A stretch of 16,457 bases of DNA, taken from an uncultured Oscillospiraceae bacterium (GTDB lineage Bacteria > Bacillota > Clostridia > Oscillospirales > Ruminococcaceae). The stretch is from positions 1 to 16,457 of the forward strand of contig CAKSKU010000028.1 of assembly GCA_934465295.1 (NCBI GenBank), written 5' to 3'. Under the pieces are notes generated by a model that was not told the origin of the DNA, made no database searches, and saw only the letters and a list, made by a program, of their open reading frames with translations. Positions within the stretch are counted from its first letter, which is position 1. The number at the start of each line of letters is the position of its first letter. The position numbers and the translations under genes were made by a program. This document shows, in pieces, positions 12,484 to 16,457 of this stretch.

Positions 12484-14160
12484 TTAATTCAAATGAAGCT
12501 CTGTTTTTACCTGCATCAGATCTTCAGCTAAATCTAAATCCTCTGTTACATCCAAAACCGGTTGACCATCTATATCAAAATGTACACGTCTGATGCCACT
12601 GCAACGTGGTGCATCGATACCGGGGCGTGCATGATAAGTATTCCATACATCTCCATTATCATCCTCTATATACGCATTATGCCCTGTTCCAAATTCTCCT
12701 GAAACACTTCTGGACGTAAGGAGTGGATAATTACTTTTTTTCCATTGATCCGCACATAGAAGATCTCTTCCTTTTTCGATAGATAAAAGACCGACTACAT
12801 AGGAAGTATCCACAGCCGCAGCCGAATAAGTAATATACAATTTTCCACTTCGAATTAATGCAAAAGGTCCTTCCACAACAAAGGTATGATTATTTTCCCA
12901 ACCATACTCCGGTTTTGTAAGAATTACCGGATCACAAGCCAATTTCCATGGTTCCTCAGGGTTCAATTTGGCAATATAAAGCCATGCTCCCAAATCTTTA
13001 GGAAGAAACTGTCGTTGAGACCAAATAACATAGTCCTCTCCTTCCCATACAAAGTGAGTCATATCCAAAGTGATCTCTTTTCCAGCCTCACATATATTGC
13101 TTCCATCTGCTTTAACAATCCTTCTAGGTGCTTCCCAGTCTTCCTTTACAACAGGGTTTCCACCCTCCTTCAAAATCATTACACGACTTTCTTCTTCGTA
13201 GAAAGGTCCCGGAGTAGCAGCATGAAGAATACATAATCTATTTCCGATAATATGAAGTTCAGGCGCCCATAAAAGTCCGCCAATCCCCTCATAAGTAGTA
13301 CTATCCAAAATCAAATTTTCTTCAGCATTAACTAATTCCGGTATTGAATTCCCTTCTCTTATATACATGGTATGCTCATGGTCTCCATCATAGGTAGCGA
13401 TAAAATAATATTTTCCTTTCCATTTGCCGATGCATGGATCTGCATGATTTCTAGCTACCGGAAAAGGAAACTTATCCTGATGAAGGGTCCCGACAATTGT
13501 TTTTTCTTCTTGTAAATCAAAATCATATTCATCAAGATTCCAATCTATTGCCACACTAGTCTCAGTACCGTCGGAAAATATCTTTTTAGCTTTTAACGCA
13601 GTGAGTTCTGCCTTGTTTTTTACTTGAATTTTTTCAGGAAATATAGTTGCTACATGGCAGGGGGTAAGAAATTTATTCTTCAGCCTTCGAGCCATATCAT
13701 CTGTAATCTCAATATAATTCCATAAATGTGCACCTTCCGGAAGATTCTTCATTTCCTCTGCTTCTTTTATATATCTTCCAGAGTCCCAAAAAGCGATTAA
13801 TTCCAGATATTCTTTGGTCGGATTATACAAACCAAGTTCCTTATATGTAACAAAGTCACTGGTATTAAAAATCAGCACCTTCCCTTCGCTTTCTTCATCT
13901 TGTTCTCCGTCTGCAAGAGTACGCATCGCCATTATTTCAAAATTATCATCCTTCGCGTATATATATGGATATTTAATGCTTTTAGGATTTAAAGAACCAT
14001 CTTCATTTTCCGTAGCTTTTGCAAACAATATCCCACTGTTATGATTCAAAATACAAATTTCACCATTTTCTTCCAATAATAAATGCATGCTATAAGCCAA
14101 TCTTGGATCGTAATATACCTTATCAATTGGTTCTCTTGTATAACTCCATAATTTGATCAT
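12484..14160 (-). CDS. GH43-type glycosidase with N-terminal and Ig-like extra domains
   Basis: A 558-residue protein in three parts. Residues 1-165 form a beta-rich domain (LAYSMHLLLEENGEICILNH, VLIFNTSDFVTYKEL) that looks like part of a second, incomplete propeller. Residues about 172-226 fit a Big_4-type immunoglobulin-like fold (AKKIFSDGTETSVAIDW ... TIVGTL). The GH43-like catalytic domain runs from about 232 to 545: base D241 in RNHADPCIGKW, WAPELHII at 298-305, LDMTHF with D366, acid E430 in VVEGPFALIRSGKLY, and H494 in GTGHNAYIED. There is no signal peptide, so it is cytoplasmic. It probably trims arabinose- or xylose-containing oligosaccharides. AAGGAAAG lies 7 nt before the ATG. It is 77 nt downstream of the oxidoreductase gene and probably co-transcribed with it. 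Confidence 0.85.
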   Translation of the reverse strand: MIKLWSYTREPIDKVYYDPRLAYSMHLLLEENGEICILNHNSGILFAKATENEDGSLNPKSIKYPYIYAKDDNFEIMAMRTLADGEQDEESEGKVLIFNTSDFVTYKELGLYNPTKEYLELIAFWDSGRYIKEAEEMKNLPEGAHLWNYIEITDDMARRLKNKFLTPCHVATIFPEKIQVKNKAELTALKAKKIFSDGTETSVAIDWNLDEYDFDLQEEKTIVGTLHQDKFPFPVARNHADPCIGKWKGKYYFIATYDGDHEHTMYIREGNSIPELVNAEENLILDSTTYEGIGGLLWAPELHIIGNRLCILHAATPGPFYEEESRVMILKEGGNPVVKEDWEAPRRIVKADGSNICEAGKEITLDMTHFVWEGEDYVIWSQRQFLPKDLGAWLYIAKLNPEEPWKLACDPVILTKPEYGWENNHTFVVEGPFALIRSGKLYITYSAAAVDTSYVVGLLSIEKGRDLLCADQWKKSNYPLLTSRSVSGEFGTGHNAYIEDDNGDVWNTYHARPGIDAPRCSGIRRVHFDIDGQPVLDVTEDLDLAEDLMQVKTELHLN

Positions 14161-14237
14161 TTCTTTGCTTTCCTTTCTTAATAAGAATTCTTTTTAATTA
14201 TTGTTATCTGTAATATAGATCTGCTTTAATTATAGAC

Positions 14238-15219
14238 TTATATATTCAATACTGAATTTTCATTTGTTGCATCAATTATATCAAATAATTCTGCACATGC
14301 TATGGTATCTTTATGAGGGATTATGGGACTTTCAATACTTCCCTTCTGTATACAATGCATAACTTCTCGAATCTCATAAGTGAATCCATTTTCTGTTTTA
14401 CTATCTTTAAAATGATCTATCAATATTCCTTCTCGATTATACAGAAAACATTCTTCTGCGAAATGAGGAAATGGTAATATAATTTTCCCTTCACGTCCAT
14501 AAAGTATCATTTTCTCTTCCACTTTAGAAACAAAAGTAGTCATTAAACTCACTAATGTATTTTCAAATGAAAGCGTGATATGATTCGTAATATCCACTCC
14601 ACTTTCACTCCACTTGGCCGAGACGGTCATATTTCTTATCTGTTGATCCAGGAGAAACGTTAATATTTCATATGCATACACGGTAAGATCTCTTGCCACT
14701 CCACCACCCAGTTGAGAACTGTAATAGCGATTTTCAAAATCAACTGGTGCAATAAATCCAAGCGTAGTCTGCACCAGTTCTATTGTTCCGATTTTCTCAT
14801 TTTTAATCCATTCCTTTACTTTTTTGACTGCTGGCAGAAATCGGCTCCACATTGCTTCCATTGCAAATACATCAAGATCCTTTGCACGCTGCAAAGCTAT
14901 TTTTGCCTGTCGAGAATTTTGAAACATTGCCTTTTCACATAATACCGGAATTCCCCTTTCAATACATAACATTGTCAAACGATAATGATCATTTACAGTA
15001 ACAGAAATATAATCACAATCAGGATGTTCGATATCCAACATCTGAACATACGAGTCATAATAATGAATTATATTGTTTTTTTGGGCAAATTGCCTTGCTC
15101 TTTCTTCATTTTTACTTGCAACTGCTATTAATTTCACAATTATCAATTTTGTTAACCGCATTACAAAATTTATTAGCTATATTTGATGCTCCCAAAATAC
15201 CAAATCGAAATTTTACCAT
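14238..15219 (-). pseudogene. Gfo/Idh/MocA-family oxidoreductase with N-terminal frameshift
   Basis: An NAD(P)-dependent sugar or polyol dehydrogenase of about 325 residues if the frame is restored. From the ATG at 15219 (GAAAGGA 8 nt upstream) the first frame gives MVKFRFGILGASNIANKF, the Rossmann dinucleotide loop, and runs to CEI before ending at a stop at 15112. The rest continues one base out of frame as LIAVASKNEERARQFAQ and on to 14238. The extra base lies around 15128-15133 (ATTAATA). Other family features: VLCEKAMFQN (the usual EKP is EKA) and QLGGGVARDL. A start inside the second frame (15161) would lack the nucleotide-binding loop and is unlikely to work. Either decay or a sequence error. 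It is the first gene of the minus-strand sugar locus, divergent from an AraC gene. Confidence 0.85.
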
Positions 15220-15247
15220 TTTCAATGTCCTTTCAAAAACTATTTTA

Positions 15248-15276
15248 ATCATAAAATGTATGAATGTGATTATCAG
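15248..15276 (-). promoter_or_regulatory. Predicted promoter of the oxidoreductase/GH43 operon
   Basis: Minus strand CTGATA, 17 nt, TATGAT, ending 28 nt upstream of the ATG at 15219. It shares the divergent intergenic region with the AraC gene at 15363. Confidence 0.5.
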
Positions 15277-15301
15277 TATAACTTATTGATTTTAGCTTCT
15301 C

Positions 15302-15335
15302 AATGAACTATACTTTAAAAAAAATGAACTATTCT
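15302..15335 (+). promoter_or_regulatory. 21-bp-spaced direct repeats, candidate AraC-type operator
   Basis: AATGAACTATACT (15302-15314) and AATGAACTATTCT (15323-15335) match at 12 of 13 positions and are exactly 21 bp apart, two helical turns, as in the araI1-araI2 arrangement. They lie immediately upstream of a TATAAT -10 (15338-15343) for the AraC gene. Confidence 0.6.
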
Positions 15336-15337
15336 CA

Positions 15338-15343
15338 TATAAT
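15338..15343 (+). promoter_or_regulatory. -10 box of the AraC gene at 15363
   Basis: A perfect TATAAT lies 19 nt before the start codon. The -35 region is poor (TTTAAA at 18-nt spacing) and is overlain by the direct repeats, as expected for an activator-dependent or autoregulated promoter. The closeness to AGGAG implies a very short leader. Confidence 0.5.
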
Positions 15344-15362
15344 TTTATAGGAGATATTTCTT

Positions 15363-16208
15363 ATGAATCAAATTATATATGTGGGATATGATGGTATTCA
15401 CCCTCAAAATTTTACATATGATATACCAAATGGTTTCGATTCCTTTTTACTGGTTGTGACTAAAACACCAGTTTTATTACGTCTTCAATCAGAAATCAGG
15501 GAATATCCTGCTCATACAGCTATTCTATATCCTCCCAAACATGATATATGGTATGCTTCTTGTAAAGGTATCTATGAAAATCATTGGTTACGTTTTATTT
15601 CCAATGAATCATTTGTTACGAAATTTCCTTTGCAGGCCAGTCCATTTCATATTTCGGATCCAGAATATTATCGTTGTTTGTTTAAACTTCTAACTTGGGA
15701 ATCTTCTCAGTTAACGGCATCCTCTCGTTTTTATCAAAATGCCGGAACATTAACTGAAAACAGAGATGCACTTTTAGAACATCAAAATATGAATGAAAAT
15801 ATGAAGAAAATGACCATATCTCAACTTCTTCATATTTTATTTGATAAGTTAAATAGTGATATCCAATGTCATACTATTTCAAATTATGATAATTCACTAT
15901 TATCACTTCGGAGGCAGATTTCTTTAAGACCAGAACTTCCTTGGGACATAACTTCTATGGCACAAACACTTAATATAAGTAATGGATATTTACAACTCTT
16001 ATATAAGCAAAAGTTTCATATATCATGCATGGATGATGTTATATCTTTTCGAATTCTTAAAGCAAAAGACCTTTTACTTTACACCACAGAAAATATTACA
16101 ACAATAGCTATGCAATGTGGATATAATAATGTAGAGCATTTTTGCAAACAATTCCAAAAAAAAACGGGAATTTCTCCTGGTAAGTTACGAAAACAATCTA
16201 GGATCTAA
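15363..16208 (+). CDS. AraC-family transcriptional regulator
   Basis: An intact 281-residue regulator. The N-terminal region (about 1-110) is a cupin-like ligand-sensing domain (REYPAHTAILYPPKHDIWYA, then NHWLRFIS). The C-terminal about 95 residues hold the two helix-turn-helix units: ITSMAQTLNISNGYLQLLYK, then ITTIAMQCGYNNVEHFCKQF and the KKTGISPGKLRK tail. AGGAG lies 9 nt before the ATG. It is divergent from the oxidoreductase/GH43 genes and probably controls them, its own promoter, or both, through the 21-bp-spaced repeats in the shared region. It is the only undamaged regulator left at this locus. The effector is unknown; an oligosaccharide is likely from context. Confidence 0.92.
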   Translation: MNQIIYVGYDGIHPQNFTYDIPNGFDSFLLVVTKTPVLLRLQSEIREYPAHTAILYPPKHDIWYASCKGIYENHWLRFISNESFVTKFPLQASPFHISDPEYYRCLFKLLTWESSQLTASSRFYQNAGTLTENRDALLEHQNMNENMKKMTISQLLHILFDKLNSDIQCHTISNYDNSLLSLRRQISLRPELPWDITSMAQTLNISNGYLQLLYKQKFHISCMDDVISFRILKAKDLLLYTTENITTIAMQCGYNNVEHFCKQFQKKTGISPGKLRKQSRI

Positions 16209-16249
16209 GCTTCCTCATATTCATTTATAAATCAGGAATTTCCAAAATT

Positions 16250-16285
16250 AAGAAAGTGCCGTATTATCAAATACGACACTTTCTT
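16250..16285. terminator. Terminator between convergent genes
   Basis: A 16-nt stem (16250-16265 with 16270-16285, AAGAAAGTG...CACTTTCTT) with a 4-nt loop has one non-Watson-Crick position, which is a G-U pair on the minus strand and a C-A mismatch on the plus strand. The minus side continues TAATTTTGG. It mainly serves the gene ending at 16329 and perhaps also the AraC gene. Confidence 0.75.
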
Positions 16286-16328
16286 ATATCTCTATATGAT
16301 TACATTTGGTTAACTATTTGTAAATTTC

Positions 16329-16457
16329 TTAGAACTTACCAGCCTTGGCAGCTTCCTCGATGGAAACAGCTACTGCTACGGTCATACCAACCATCGGGTT
16401 GTTACCTGCACCGATCAGACCCATCATTTCTACGTGAGCCGGAACGGAAGAAGAACC
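16329..16457 (-). CDS. Unidentified gene, C-terminal 42 codons (partial)
   Basis: Only the last 42 residues are present. They read GSSSVPAHVEMMGLIGAGNN, then PMVGMTVAVAVSIEEAAKAG and KF, then a stop. The stretch is Gly- and Val-rich with strong codon bias and a clean stop, followed by a terminator, so it is a real and probably well-expressed gene. The pattern looks like a conserved enzyme or metabolite-binding family, but I could not place it with confidence and give no name. The rest lies beyond the right edge. Confidence 0.75.
   Translation of the reverse strand, partial: GSSSVPAHVEMMGLIGAGNNPMVGMTVAVAVSIEEAAKAGKF

Noticed and set aside
1..16457. CRISPR arrays, tRNA or rRNA genes, phage genes, toxin-antitoxin or defence systems
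   Set aside because: None of these was supported by repeats, folds or protein motifs anywhere in the window.

Overview
The window looks like chromosome from a low-to-mid GC Gram-positive anaerobe of the class Clostridia, probably a gut Lachnospiraceae. The grounds are strong AGGAGG-type ribosome binding sites, the clostridial ilv/leu layout, zinc-ribbon DUF4190 and DUF2752 proteins, and a GH43/AraC carbohydrate locus. This taxonomic call is an inference from gene content; no rRNA is present.

Region 1 (1-4417, all minus strand) is branched-chain amino acid biosynthesis. Transcription runs ilvB, a first small subunit, a second small subunit, then ilvC, ending at an intrinsic terminator. The 5' part of leuC follows under its own start signals. 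Two different complete acetolactate synthase small subunits sit in tandem, and a consensus-like promoter lies between them.

Region 2 (4418-8667) holds small envelope-type genes: a one-TM coiled-coil protein, a lipoprotein with an acidic tail, two zinc-ribbon/DUF4190 membrane proteins and a DUF2752 protein. The gaps between them carry four copies of a short mobile element with GTAAC/GTTAC-type inverted ends. Each copy is flanked by an 8-bp target duplication (three exact, one 7/8), and one copy is inserted inside another. These elements explain most of the non-coding DNA here.

Region 3 (8668-16208) is more AT-rich and is a pentose-polysaccharide utilisation locus in partial decay: an oxidoreductase, two GH43 glycosidases, two AraC-family regulators and a sugar-binding lipoprotein. 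Three genes are damaged as read. The oxidoreductase has a frameshift near its 5' end. One AraC gene is split by a -1 shift at a T6 run that forms a perfect U UUU UUA slippery heptamer. The binding protein is cut to its N-terminal half and joined to what looks like a LacI-type C-terminal tail. A shared 23-bp box lies at equivalent positions upstream of one GH43 gene and the binding-protein remnant, and is a good candidate for the locus AraC operator. A second, intact AraC gene is divergently placed and has a 21-bp-spaced direct repeat over its promoter.

Region 4 (16209-16457) has a terminator and the last 42 codons of an unidentified minus-strand gene.

No tRNA, rRNA, CRISPR array or complete transposase gene was seen.
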